From assembly GCF_030247185.1 (NCBI RefSeq), contig NC_080570.1, positions 144,494,641 through 144,558,640 on the forward strand: a stretch of 64,000 bases of DNA, read 5' to 3'. How positions within the stretch are numbered: the first letter of the stretch is position 1; each line of letters opens with the position of its first letter. The notes beneath the pieces were generated by a model. The model was not told the DNA's origin. It did no database searches and saw only the letters and a program-made list of their open reading frames with translations. Positions 10,251-21,699 of the stretch are shown here, in pieces. A program made the translations under genes and the position numbers. The DNA comes from Malaya genurostris (Eukaryota; Arthropoda; Insecta; Diptera; Culicidae).

Positions 10251-12498
10251 TATGAAAAGTGAAATCATTATGACAAAAGGGGAAAAAAGACATATTTCAA
10301 AACCTCAAAACAGAAAATTATACCGAGAAAAAAAAACGGCAAAAACGCGAAATCAATCTAAAAATAAATGCAATCTGAAATCGGTAAACGCAAATCCAAA
10401 CGTCTGTATTCCTATTGAACATGACATTCCAATGTAGCAATAAATGACAACAAAATGCCGGCTTTGTTCACCATCCGCGGATGGTGGATTATTCTGTTTG
10501 AAGACGACTCCGGCAGGCTGCTATTTTTAGTCGCTTGAAAGCCTGCGAACATAATTATCATAAACATGATGCTCTTGAGTTTGATCAGGCTTTCCTCCCC
10601 GAGCAATAAATCCTCGGCTGTAAACAGTTTCGATTCCGATGGCTTCAGATATGATCTCATATCGCCGGCACATAAAATTCTCAGAATGAGTTGAGCTCGA
10701 GCCCCGACCCTTCCGTTTCCCGAAACCGGAACAATATCCAGACCGAAAACGTTGTTGTCGGCGAAGCTGCCTTGAGCACAACAAAAGATTTACGAAAGCC
10801 TAATTCGGAAGCCCAACAAAAGCCGACGCTCGACATTCAACAAAGCAACAACAATAACAACAACCGAAGCCCGTTGGAGTTCTGTGCTGCCGAACCGAAC
10901 CAAAAAAAAAGGGTTTGTCAGTTTGTCAGCAGGTGAAGATTATCGCTGGCAAATATATTCGGAAGCACCTTTTCCGTATCGGTTTGACCGAAGCCACAGT
11001 TTAGCAGGCCGAAAAAGGCGTAAAACGATGATGAAAAACTTTATGACGGTTGTGTACTGATTTGAGCCCAAGTGGTGCAAGTTTGTTAGTGATTTCCGTA
11101 GGGACGGTATGCGGAACCTTCGGCATGCGGTCTATGGTATTTTTACGGGGACCCTAAGTGGGACATTTTCCGTTCAACAGAAACATAATTTTTCCGAACT
11201 TTTCCGTCCGATGTTAGAAAGGTTGGTCCTGTCATCCCTTTGATAGTCACTGATTTTGAATGTACATTGATTAACAGCTCTTGTTTCCGCAAAGCTGCAC
11301 TTGGAACTTGGCCTAACCCAAACAAATCATTGCACTCTCTTGAGGTGTAAGTTCCCACTAGTCGACCACACTAGGATAAAGTTTATTTGTGTCAGACAGG
11401 AGGGGTCAGATAAAGCTGGGATCTGGGATTTAACTTTCAATCCTTTACATGACAGAAACACCCATCACCGACGAAAGTTTGGCAACACTGAAAGCCAGAT
11501 AGTTACTGAATACACGGAGAAGGAAAAGCCATCGTCGGTAAACAATTTTCCTCTCTCTCTCTCCTGTGCTGTGACGTGTAGCTGGAAATATTTTCCCCTG
11601 GATTAGCGCGATGACGATGTGCTTCATTACAGTGATGCTGAATCATAACCGTTGACCTGCCGCGCGCCATTCGGATTACCTCAGCTTTCATGAGTCTAGT
11701 TTGAAAACTTCTCCGATTCAACTAAGGGATAACGCGTGATGTGATGAAGTACCCCCTAACCCCCTTCCCATCCACTGCGATGCTCACGGTATGACCAGGA
11801 TAAGGATCTAGGATGCCATGCAACTCGTCATCACGTTCACTTCCAGTGCAGCTCTGCAGTTCTGATTATGAAAGACAGAAGATGTCAGTAAACTTTGTGG
11901 AAACTGTTCATCCTGGTACGGGACACACACACAGCTGGATCCAAAAGGTGTAAAATAGTTAGGACGGATAGTCATGCTTCTAAAGATGTGTATGTGTGTG
12001 TGTGTGTGTGTGTGTGAGAGTGTAAGTCAGTCTCATCAGGAGACCAGTAACGCATTACGTGCAAAACAAGAAAATGCACGAAATGACAGAAACCTCATCG
12101 AGCAGGAGACCATTCTGCTTCGTATTTAATAAAGTATGAATGCAACTGAGTGTAAGGCTTCACAGTTTGAAAAATTCTTTTGTTTGATTACATCTTATCA
12201 GATGCACATAAATGGAGCCTAATATTTCACACAAATTTATATTCAAGAACATGTAAAATTGTGTGATTTGAAAATTATATGGCGTTAAAACGAATGGAAT
12301 AAAAATCAAAAGATCGACAGCAACAACGCGACTTGAACAGAAAAACATATCTGCTAGGCTGGTAAATCGTGCATATAAATTCATACAGTCTCACTTGCTA
12401 GCCGAGTGCAAGTTAAGTAGTTCTGAATTGTATCGTTTGTTGAATTATGTCACCTGTAAAATTCATAATTTCTTTCTATGTTTGATTCACTATTCAGT
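10251..12498. other. Single-copy-looking intronic or 5' flanking DNA
   Basis: Mixed composition with a GC-richer block (about 10430-11100), a (GT)n run near 11991-12014 and a CAA/AAC-rich patch near 10835-10865. No exon with good splice sites was recognised. The GC-richer block may be conserved non-coding DNA, but this is not shown by the sequence alone. Confidence 0.35.
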
Positions 12499-13148
12499 TT
12501 TTGTTTTGTTTTGTTTTGTTTTGTTTTGTTTTGTTTTGTTTTGTTTTGTTTTGTTTTGTTTTGTTTTGTTTTGTTTTGTTTTGTTTTGTTTTGTTTTGTT
12601 TTGTTTTGTTTTGTTTTGTTTTGTTTTGTTTTGTTTTGTTTTGTTTTGTTTTGTTTTGTTTTGTTTTGTTTTGTTTTGTTTTGTTTTGTTTTGTTTTGTT
12701 TTGTTTTGTTTTGTTTTGTTTTGTTTTGTTTTGTTTTGTTTTGTTTTGTTTTGTTTTGTTTTGTTTTGTTTTGTTTTGTTTTGTTTTGTTTTGTTTTGTT
12801 TTGTTTTGTTTTGTTTTGTTTTGTTTTGTTTTGTTTTGTTTTGTTTTGTTTTGTTTTGTTTTGTTTTGTTTTGTTTTGTTTTGTTTTGTTTTGTTTTGTT
12901 TTGTTTTGTTTTGTTTTGTTTTGTTTTGTTTTGTTTTGTTTTGTTTTGTTTTGTTTTGTTTTGTTTTGTTTTGTTTTGTTTTGTTTTGTTTTGTTTTGTT
13001 TTGTTTTGTTTTGTTTTGTTTTGTTTTGTTTTGTTTTGTTTTGTTTTGTTTTGTTTTGTTTTGTTTTGTTTTGTTTTGTTTTGTTTTGTTTTGTTTTGTT
13101 TTGTTTTGTTTTGTTTTGTTTTGTTTTGTTTTGTTTTGTTTTGTTTTG
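12499..13148. repeat. (TTTTG)130 perfect pentanucleotide array
   Basis: One hundred and thirty uninterrupted TTTTG units (650 bp) without one substitution. All frames on both strands stay open through it, giving spurious long FVLFC or TKQNK frames that are not genes. Confidence 0.98.
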
Positions 13149-14441
13149 TATTTGGTATTGAAACACGAGAGCTATTAAATTTCTGCACTCAAAATTGTGA
13201 AAATGAAAAAATAAAATAAAGCCTAATTTTTGGCTCTTTGATTCTGTCAAAACGATTTGTTACATTTCAAAAGAGCGTTCTTATGATTTGAATAGTAATA
13301 TATTTTATTTGTTCAAAAACATCCTCCAATTTTTTTGTTTCGGAACAGAATCAGTTGTTTCTTATTGAATATCACTGATTCGTGAAACTAAAAAATGTTC
13401 GAGCGACGGATACTGCGAATTTACTGCCCGAAATCAAACTCTGTCTACCGATCGGAGCGACACCTGCATATCATTGTTGGTGTTATCAGAATTATATGGA
13501 ATATATGAAAATTTAGAAGTAAATCATCTGATTCAAGCTGACAATCTAAAATTGGTTTGCTGCAAACCCATCCGCGAGTGTTTATTTTATTTATTTTTTT
13601 CAGTAGTGGTGTGTCATCTCGTGTTGTTTATAGCAATGCGAATAAGAGAAACAGAATATTGGTGAGATCGTTGATTAGATATATTCCACTTTCTTCTTAT
13701 TTACTTTATTTATATTTTATGTCTTTTTTATATTCATACGAAAAATTGAGCTGGATTAAACTCCGTCGATTATTCGGGGAACGTTTGATCAATGGATCTA
13801 GTTTTCTTCGGGTCAAACGCTAAGTTGAAGACGCGCGCGTGAAGTTTATAACCGTGCAGATATTTCTTGCGACCATGCTCCACTAGGACGTATGTAAATA
13901 TAGTTTGGATTGCGAGGAGAATTCGATTGATGGTGATTGAGTGATATGTTGTCGGTATTACGGCTATCTATTGAAAAAAAATAGAACACAATAAATCAAA
14001 TGTATGTATTGATAGCGAACCTCCCGACAGTCGGCCGTCCGGAATTTCACGAGTTTCGGAAGAAATTTCGTATTTTAGTTGGAAGCACATTTTAATACAA
14101 AACGCAATAAAAATGCAACGTATTCTCGGTAGCCGGCTACCCAGAGTAATAAACACATGATAATAATATTCGAAAATAATATAATAACTTTTTCGAAGCA
14201 TCTCGCTTCACGATTACAAGAACGCAGGTATTTGGAGTCAAGGACAAAAGTAACGTATTATCGAAATCGAGATGAGAAACTTTGAACCATTTTTTTCCAA
14301 AAACTAAAGATTTTTGCTGCTGTAAACGAATTGTTTATTGAATTTGAAGAAAACCATTACCCGAATGAGTGGCGTTCATTCATCGACGGTAGCAAATATA
14401 GTGTTTTAATTTTTGAAGGTAACCAGAAATTATCGATTCCG
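13149..14441. other. Unrecognised intronic DNA
   Basis: No gene, splice-flanked exon or clear repeat terminus was recognised. Confidence 0.35.
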
Positions 14442-14641
14442 CACGGATAAGAAGAATCCATTGCCGGTATCGTAATTAAAAATCATGCAATCATGAATCA
14501 TATCTTCTCATGGGAGATGAGTTATTGTTCAAGATTGCAATCATTTTGCTAATGAAATCATGAATAATTAAGCATGATTAACTTGTTTTATGATTTCAGG
14601 ATTTTTAATCATGGTACCGGCAACGGATTTTTCTCCCTGTG
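14442..14641. mobile_element. Fold-back element, probable MITE (200 bp)
   Basis: The left arm (CACGGATAAG then AATCCATTGCCGGTATC then AATTAAAAATCATG) pairs with the right arm (AATCATGGTACCGGCAACGG then ATTTTTCTCCCTGTG) over about 45 bp with mismatches. No target duplication is clear. Non-coding. Confidence 0.5.
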
Positions 14642-14666
14642 GTTGGTCATTCTATAGATGACAGAT

Positions 14667-14966
14667 AAAAACTGCTAAATTACAATTCGAATAAGTGCTA
14701 CAATGCACTGATCTGCAAGTTGGATATACTAAAAATACGGCTGTTTTGTGTGTCGTTGGGATAGCAGAGCAAGGCCACGGCTTGAACCCCATGTCGTAGC
14801 AAAAAGCTTACGTTGTTCAAGAAGCACCTATTGATGGCAAAAAACCTGCTTAATTACAATTCATACAAGTTCTACAATGAAAGTTGTTGCTAAACTCACT
14901 GATTTTCAGGTTGGATATACTGAAAATACGGCAGTTTTGTGTGTCTTTGGGATAGCAGAACAGATG
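14667..14966. repeat. Two-copy direct repeat, about 175-185 bp
   Basis: GCTAAATTACAATTCGAATAA (14673) recurs as GCTTAATTACAATTCATACAA (14848). GTTGGATATACTAAAAATACGG (14719) recurs as GTTGGATATACTGAAAATACGG (14911), both leading into GTTTTGTGTGTC and GGGATAGCAGA. The second copy has a short insertion. Confidence 0.7.
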
Positions 14967-15120
14967 ACAATCATTTTATTCAAGGCGATTGGATTGAAAT
15001 GCTTTTAAAGACGTCGTTCATGCTTTTTTAAGGAATCAACAGGAGCAAGAACGACCGTCAGTAAACCCAAAAATATAATGAAAAATTTACATTTTTGATT
15101 GAAGACGCGCGGATGTATTT

Positions 15121-15306
15121 GATTCCGGAATGACACCACATTATTTTCCGATATCTGCTCTTTAAATCCATTTCGAAATACCCATATTATAAGGGTTTCA
15201 AGGGAATATTAATAAACCGGAAGAAGCCATCTTGGATTCCGAATCTACCTCAAATATCGTTTTCCGGTACCTACTCATAAAATCCGTTCCGAAAATTCCC
15301 TTATTA
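15121..15306. repeat. Tandem repeat, 114-bp period
   Basis: GATTCCGGAATGACACC (15121) and GATTCCGAATCTACCTC (15235) start two parallel units. Both continue through TTTTCCGATATCTGCTC or TTTTCCGGTACCTACTC, AAATCC and CGAAA. The mariner at 15307 cuts the second unit. Confidence 0.6.
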
Positions 15307-16455
15307 TCAGGTGTACAACTTTGCTTTCGCCGTTTTTTTTCCAAAATTAAAAACTTTATTGCGAAAAGTGCTTACAGATGTACTATTCAAAGTATTGTCC
15401 GTCGCTAGCGACAACTTTTGGATCCCGGCTCGAAAAAAGGAGTCCTCTTTGACGCTATCCATTAAGCAATCCATTTTTCCAACTCTTGGAAGGATTAAAA
15501 ATGTTGATCCGCCAGGCCGTGTGCCATCGAACGGAATAGTTGGAAGTCAGAAGGGGCGAAATCTGGGGAATACGGCGGGTGGGGCAAGACTTCCCATTTC
15601 AACGTTTCCAGGTACTTTTTGTCCACTTTTGCGACGTGAGGCCGAGCATTGTCGTGTTGGAGGATGACTTTGTCATGTCGCTCTTGATATTGTGGCCGCT
15701 TTTCTTTGAGCGCGCGACTAAGGCGCATCAGTTGCGTTCGGTAGCGATATCCTGTGATGGTTTCACTCGGTTTTAAGAGCTCGTAGTAAATCACACCGAG
15801 CTGATCCAACCAAATACAAATCATAACCTTGGCGCCGTGAATATTCGGTTTTGCCTTCGACGAAGTAGCATGCCCGGGCTTTCCCCATGATTTTCTGCGT
15901 TTAGGATTATCGTATCGAACACACTTTTCATCACGGTGGTCGATGTCCCTCGGTTTCAACTCGTAAGGCACCCAGTTTCCTTCTTCCTGAATCATGCCCA
16001 GGGCCTTGAGACGTTTTGAAATGGCTTGCTGACTCACTCCCAACGATTCGGCAAGCTCTTCTTGGGTTTATCACGAATCTTCATCAAGCAATGCTTCTAG
16101 TTGTTTATCTTTTTTTTCTCTTCCACCACCATGTTTGTCTTCGAAATCACCATTTTTAAAACGTTGAAACCACTCCCGACACGTTCTTTTACTCAGAGCA
16201 GCATCACCGTAAGTTTTTTTCGAATTGTAACAGAAAAGTAAAACTACCCGCAAATGGCGAGAATTGGGTACATAAACAGACATTTTCGAGCGTGAATAAT
16301 ACGAAAACAAGAACAACTGTCACTGACACGGCGATGACAATTCGTTAGGCACTGTACACACTCACTTTAAAGGCATTATCATCTATGTATTTTGACCAGC
16401 CTCAGCCGGTACAGCAACCTATTTGAAAACGGCGGAAGAAAAGTTGTACACCTGA
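15307..16455 (-). mobile_element. Mos1-like mariner, copy 2 (1149 bp)
   Basis: Ends TCAGGTGTACAACTTTGCTT and AAAGTTGTACACCTGA are inverted repeats, with TA on both sides (15305-15306, 16456-16457). Same family as the 8466-9296 element but longer. Its right end touches a truncated ITmD37E element. Confidence 0.93.
15383..16283 (-). pseudogene. Mos1-like mariner transposase, broken
   Basis: The start MSVYVPNSRHLRVVLLFCYN is at 16283. The helix-turn-helix half carries KRTCREWFQRFKNGDFEDKH and EALLDEDS, then two adjacent in-frame stops (about 16066-16071) before TQEELAESLGVSQQAIS. A deletion joins ELKPRDIDH to RDEKCVRYDNPKRRKSW, so the first catalytic Asp region is damaged. ILQHDNARPHVAK and APSDFQLF follow with exactly 34 residues between the Asp residues (DD34D). 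Further stops interrupt the tail before the last stop at 15385. It cannot make an active enzyme. Confidence 0.88.
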
Positions 16456-16457
16456 TA

Positions 16458-17258
16458 TTTTTCTCAACGAAATTTATACCCTTTTCCGCAAGTCAATTGA
16501 AAGTGGTTTTAGCATAGTGCGCTGACGTTAAATCCGGCCAAAACAGTGGAGGTGTACTATGCTTCTTATATAAAGGCAACAATCTCTTCTGGAGACACCC
16601 AGATCGATAGATTTCAGCATTTATAGTTCCGGTAGTGTAAAAATGGTTGACTTCAAACCACAGGAACATATTGCTTGCCATACCAGTACCTTTCAACCGA
16701 ATTTCTCCACTTGAACCGATCTGTCCGCATCGCTCACATCCTCCTCAACGACGACAGTAAAGTATTGTGGATCTGGAAAGGGTTTATGGGTCCTCCTTTA
16801 CAAAAGTCTCATCGTCCATTAAAACGCATGCATCCGGACACTGTAAAAGACGCGAATACAATTTCCGGGCCCTCGTTGCTGCTCGCTTCTTCTGTTCTAC
16901 ACTTTGTTTCGAGATTTTCTGCTTCCTGTAGGTCTTCAGGTTATTTCGCCTCTTGATGCGCTGGATCTTTCCGACACTCGTTCCTGCATTTTTGGCTAAA
17001 TCACGTATTGACATTGATTTGTTCTTCATGATTAGAGATACCTCTTTCTGGTCCAGTTTCGGGTTTAAAGAACCGGGTTTTCTGCCTCTTCCTGGTAGCT
17101 CATCCAAAGACTAGTGTTCCCCAAACTTATTAATGATGGTTTTTAACACTGGCATGATGAATTCCAAATCGCTTCGCCAATTTTCGCATAGTAATACCCA
17201 TCTCACTTTGCCATGAGTCCAGAACTTTAATCTTCACTTCCTTTTCTATACGCGACAT
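16458..17258 (-). pseudogene. ITmD37E (Tc1/mariner superfamily) transposase, truncated
   Basis: From 17258 leftward the translation starts MSRIEKEVKIKVLDSW and GITMRKLAKRFGI (first helix-turn-helix). A frameshift and stop near 17110-17150 precede LPGRGRKPGSL (GRPR/AT-hook-like linker), DQKEVSLIMKNKSMSIRDLA (second helix-turn-helix) and VLMDDETFVKED (first catalytic Asp). After another break come INAEIYRSGCLQKRLLPLY and LFWPDLTSAHYA (second catalytic Asp). A TGA replaces a Trp codon near 16492, after which LAEKGINFVEKN runs right up to the mariner end. The terminal Glu of the DD37E triad is missing and I do not see it resume left of that mariner. The ITmD37E family was first described in mosquitoes. 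Confidence 0.8.
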
Positions 17259-18270
17259 TCGGAAAACGCAGAATTTCAACCGCACAAGCAAGTAAACAAA
17301 CGAAAGCTGACAGCCGAACGCACAGCATGCTGTGATCTGAGCATAAAAAACCATCACAAATACATGTATGTGGGAACTTATTTTCGATACACTTCTTAAA
17401 TTCATGACCTAAATTCTTGAAAAATTTCAACAGTAATCGATATAATCCGATTATTATTAATGCAAATGCCGTGACACCAGCGTCCACAGATCATCCACAA
17501 TGGCCTCGAAGGAATGCGTGATAGAAAACAAAAACCACAGAACTATATAATTGCACCGAAGAATGGAAACCAACGCAATGTGGTAAACTCAAAACGATTA
17601 ACTTCATCGGTATGCGGTCCTTTATTTTCTGTGGTAAACCGAACCGTATTGAAATGACATCGATGCTTTGTCCGCTTGCGGAACAATTTCCGGACCGCGG
17701 GCTGTCATATTACTGTAGATAGTAATAAACCAGCATGCTCTGGCTGCTGCTTCTGCTGCTGCATCGACGACAATGAGTTTTCTAGAAATCCTGAAAAAAA
17801 AGTTCGTTTAAGTTCAATTGATTGATTTCCATTCGGCTTCTGTTTAATTAAAGTCCTTCCCATTTCCGTTGCTCTTCCGAACTGTTAAATAGAATTTACG
17901 CAGGCAATACAATTTAAGTCAAGATTTTTTATTGTAATTATAGTTTAATCACTAATATATATAGTTTGACAAACTCAAATATATTCCCCGCAGTTATTAT
18001 GCAAACAAAAACACATGCTATTATCCAATATTTGAACTTCCAAAATAGCAGGTGAAGTCAAGTCCAAGCGAGCGGATAAATAAACCAAATATTAGCTTCA
18101 TATAGTAGTAGCTCACCACGTCGACAGTGCTTTCGACTACGGACCTACCTTTCCTAGTTTTCCAGTTCCCAGTCAGTTATCCTCATCATATTAAGTGAGA
18201 ACACTCCGTTGCTAATCCTCGCTTGTCGCTTCTTTTTTCTTTCTTCTCGTTTCATGCCAAACTCCACCAG
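17259..18270 (+). other. Intron upstream of the first visible receptor exon
   Basis: Non-coding DNA ending in a pyrimidine-rich tract and a CCACCAG acceptor at 18261-18270. The right part includes the presumed 5' untranslated and terminal region of the ITmD37E element, whose end could not be defined. Confidence 0.6.
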
Positions 18271-18412
18271 GCCACTGTTGAAGCAGATAAAAAATTCGGC
18301 CGAATCCCACATCGTCCTCGACTGTACGATAGAGAAAATCTACGACGTCCTCAAGCAGGCCCAGCAGATCGGTATGATGAGTGATTATCACAGCTATCTG
18401 ATAACGTCGCTG
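18271..18412 (+). CDS. Kainate-type ionotropic glutamate receptor, exon (amino-terminal domain)
   Basis: The receptor is a ligand-gated cation channel subunit of neuronal or muscle membranes. After one base that completes the previous codon (probably Arg), this exon encodes PLLKQIKNSAESHIVLD through SDYHSYLITSL, 47 residues of the periplasmic-binding-protein-like amino-terminal domain. The acceptor is CCACCAG at 18270 and the donor GTAGGT begins at 18413. Codon phase is kept across the 69-bp intron that follows. The preceding exons lie outside the window or were not recognised. The homology call comes from the combined six exons; assignment to one named fly gene (KaiR1D, Ekar or another kainate-clade gene) is not attempted. 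Confidence 0.9.
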
Positions 18413-18481
18413 GTAGGTCGTCTAAAATCAGGTGGAAGACGTCTAATAATTTATCGCTTTTTTTCGCTCTCACTTTGCCAG

Positions 18482-18640
18482 GACCTGCACACCATCAGCC
18501 TGGATGAGTTCAAGTACGGTGGCACGAACATCACCGCCTTCCGATTGGTCGATCCGGAAAACCCCGAGGTGGCTCAGGCCATCCACAATTGGACCCTCGG
18601 CGAGGCAAGGCTGGGGAAGAAGGTGGATTTCAAAACAACG
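18482..18640 (+). CDS. Kainate-type ionotropic glutamate receptor, exon (amino-terminal domain)
   Basis: Encodes 53 residues, DLHTISLDEFKYGGTNITAF through LGKKVDFKTT, still in the amino-terminal domain. Both NIT and NWT are potential N-glycosylation sites, as expected for an extracellular domain. The acceptor TTTGCCAG ends at 18481 and the donor GTAAGT starts at 18641, both phase 0. The frame joins exactly to the exon before and to the microexon proposed at 19226. Confidence 0.92.
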
Positions 18641-19225
18641 GTAAGTTGGACCCATGATTTCAATATCCTCTTTTTGTATACAAAAAAAAATCGAAATTTT
18701 ACAGCCCACTCCCGGGGCTTGTATCGATGGCGACATGCCATCGATGAGAACCCCTTTTCAAATCCTACTTTTATTAGCAGGCCATTAATCCCCGGTTCAA
18801 ACTTGATCCCTCGCCGGTCCGTCGTTATGCTCATCGTCGGTTGATCCTTTTCAGGGCTACATTTGTGGACCATTTCCATGCAGAGTACCGCACGTTCCGT
18901 CAATCCCTTCCAGTGTCATTGGAAAAGTGATTTATTAACTGACAAGATATGTTTTATTTATTTTATTAAGCCGAACCGTTTTCGTCTGTCACAAAATCCA
19001 TGGACAGTTCGGTGGATCCGCAAAACGGATTAACAAAATATTTCGACATCGGCTTCTGCTGATCATTGCGCCCCGTTCACGTACGGCGATGTTCTCAATG
19101 TCTCATAAATCATTTATACTCCAGTCTTCGGAAACCCGAGACCGTTTGGCTCCGATCTAACTTTTGTTTCTATTCTGATCCGTTTTCTCGTTTCATTCCA
19201 CACCGCGGACGCCACCAAAACCCAG

Positions 19226-19246
19226 GAAAATGTGACCGTTATTAAG
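19226..19246 (+). CDS. Kainate-type ionotropic glutamate receptor, proposed 21-bp microexon
   Basis: Seven codons (ENVTVIK) lie between a good acceptor (CTAAC branch-like motif near 19158, pyrimidine tract, AAAACCCAG ending 19225) and a strong donor GTGAGT at 19247. Insertion keeps frame and gives FKTT-ENVTVIK-AETALMYD. Skipping it would also keep frame, so alternative use is possible. The exon is inferred from splice sites and phase, not from a long coding stretch. Confidence 0.65.
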
Positions 19247-20173
19247 GTGAGTAGTTTTTGATATCCTTCCCCTCCTAAACAACAGCCCACCCCAGCTCGG
19301 CAGGTCAGCAGTTTGCCTGTCCCCTATCTTTACCGGTGTCAGATTTTATGTCTGACAGTGATCCGATCCGACCGGTGATGACTTTCGGATGATGCCAATC
19401 ATTCGGCTCGGCTCTTTGATTTGATTTTGTTCTTCGTCAGCGATTTTTACGGGCGATGGTTGTGCGATGAATTACTATTTTTTCCTCCATTTTATACGGA
19501 CAAGGTGAGAAACCACAGGAGAGAGGGGAGTCACACCGTCGGTGTGACCCATTAAGCCATTTGGTGATGACCAACCGTCGTAACTCAGTGGGATCTGTTA
19601 CCGTTAAATTGTGTCATATTCACGAAAAAAAAGTTAATCTGTTTGAATCACCCAAATGAAATGGCTTCAACTCAAGCTATTATGGTATTCTGAGCTAGAT
19701 GGTTGCTACAATGATTATGAGTATGATTGCGTTAGCGTGTGAGCTGCGTGGACAAATCTCGACAAACATTTGAAAAGGTCCCAAATGCAAATGACAGTTT
19801 CTCTTTCAATTATCACGACATATTCCTGTATTTTCCCACAAATTCTTAAGTGCAAATCAAAAGTGGATGGTTTCAGTCTTTAATCTATGGAAAGTGTTAG
19901 AAAGAGGGATTTGTAATAATTGAAAAAGAAACTGACACTTACACACACAACCTTTTCCATTGTTTGTTTTCCAATGTTGAAAGACAGACCGGCTTGTGAG
20001 AAATTCTGGCAGCCGACAGAAGCCTGGCAAGATTCCGGCAGCTGTCAAAATCGTGCAGGCGGAATTGCGCCATTCTTTAGCCACATCACGTCTTGCAAAT
20101 TCGCTCTTCCTCCTTATTTTTCTGGTCGCCTTCATTTGAAATTCGTCAATCCCACATGTACATAAAAACCTGT

Positions 20174-20823
20174 TTTAATCCACCTTGTGGTGTAATGATG
20201 CCTTTCTCATATTACTTATGTTTACAAAAATATCACCAGAAGATTTTGTGAAGAATTTTTTTTTTCAATCTTGAATAAAATAAGAAACTTTCTTTGGGTA
20301 TAAACTAACATAACCTTTTCAAATTCTAAACAGTTATGTCAAGTTGATAAGAATTTTTCTTTATTTTGCACTAAATGATTAAACACTCTTTACCCTATGG
20401 TTCTGAAACCGGAAATCGGACCCGGATGAAATTAAACAGCAACCTGTGTTTGTGGAAATCGATCAAATCTCTAATCGATCTAAGAAAATAGAGTGAGCCT
20501 CGTATTTAACTTTTTGACCACTACATCTGGTACTTTTGGAACCAGGAACTTGGAACCAGTATAGCCAAAGTCGGCTCGTTTAGTAAGTAACTATTAAAGC
20601 CTACGAATTGAATCAGTTTTAAGCCAAATCTAGAAGAATTTTACCCTTGGTCGCTCTAAATGACGGTGTGAAATTCAAAAGCAACCTACAGGACTACGAG
20701 ATTTTTTTTATGAGTGAGATTATTTGACACATACTCACACACAGACACATACATTTCTCAGCTCGATGAACTGTGTCGAATTATATAGAACATATTGTAT
20801 AAACTTTCTATATGAGAAAGCCA
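20174..20823. repeat. Dispersed repeat, uninterrupted copy
   Basis: Starts with CACCTTGTGGTGTAATGATG then CCTTTCTCATATTAC and ends near ATATGAGAAAGCC, so the edges are loosely inverted. The body has the phrases CCTATGGTTCTGAAACCGG and CCAAAGTCGGCTCGTTTAG. The same order of phrases occurs in the disrupted copy at 47158-50780. Class unknown; non-coding. Confidence 0.55.
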
Positions 20824-20965
20824 ATAAGTGCACTTTTATTGAAAAGCATCGTTATCATGATCTTGTAATAACACTAACAAGTAGGTACAAATTGAATAAA
20901 AGGATTAGAAATTTACATATTTTTCACCTGAAAAATATAAATTTTAATGTGGCAACTCTGCACGC

Positions 20966-21611
20966 CAGAGATGGCATTTCACCAGAGTGATACACGCTAG
21001 AGTCAGAGTTTTGCCACACCGAGTATGCAAAAAACGAAGCACCGCACAAAGAGGAAAGCGCACTTCTTCTCAGTGTCGAATAGACAGCATTTGAGTGTGT
21101 GCTTGTGGTTAAAGCAGCTAGCGCGAGTGAAACACATTCTCTTCGCATGAATCGCTCACACGCGCTCTCGTCTAAATACACCCAAGTGACCACTGGCGCG
21201 TGATTGTGAGCGAACACTTCTGTGAACTTCAATTAATAGAGAGTAGATCTGACCTTGCTATGAAAAATTTGCAAGAAAAACCGAAAATTTTACGATAAAT
21301 TGTTTTATTTTGCTGATTTTGCGTGTCCACGCTTCATCTACGAAAACCATACAGCAGAGTGCTCACCGGCGTGTACACCTCTGTGAAAGTATCTGCATCC
21401 TCCTCAGAGAATTTATTAGCTAATGCTCTAGCACTTTGGTGCGATTCAGTGGAAGAGGTAAAAGGAAATAAACAAACGCACTCATGATGCGTGTACACTT
21501 TACACAACAGTGGTGTATAAATGTGAAAGAGAAGAGCTCTCGTTGAAGTTGTCAGTGCGAGGGGAGAAATTTTGCTTGCTCTTCGTCACACAGAGGAGAT
21601 AGACATCTCTG
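20966..21611. mobile_element. hAT-type non-autonomous element (646 bp)
   Basis: Left end CAGAGATGGCATTTC, right end (reverse complement) CAGAGATGTCTATCTCC. The flanks are CTGCACGC (20958-20965) and CTGCAAGC (21612-21619), an 8-bp target duplication with one mismatch. There is no transposase frame. Confidence 0.65.
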
Positions 21612-21699
21612 CTGCAAGCTATACGAAATTGAACCTAGCACGCTGTGAATGGAGCAAAGCCGCACGTACCGTCGCGTACCAGTTTTGCATCGTCATTTT

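Noticed and set aside
10691..10936. Asn-rich plus-strand frame as a gene start
   Set aside because: The Asn run comes from a CAA/AAC repeat; no homology, and the frame stops shortly after.
12395..13250. Long overlapping open frames on both strands through the TTTTG array
   Set aside because: The pentamer has no stop in any frame; the peptides are pure repeats with no independent coding evidence.
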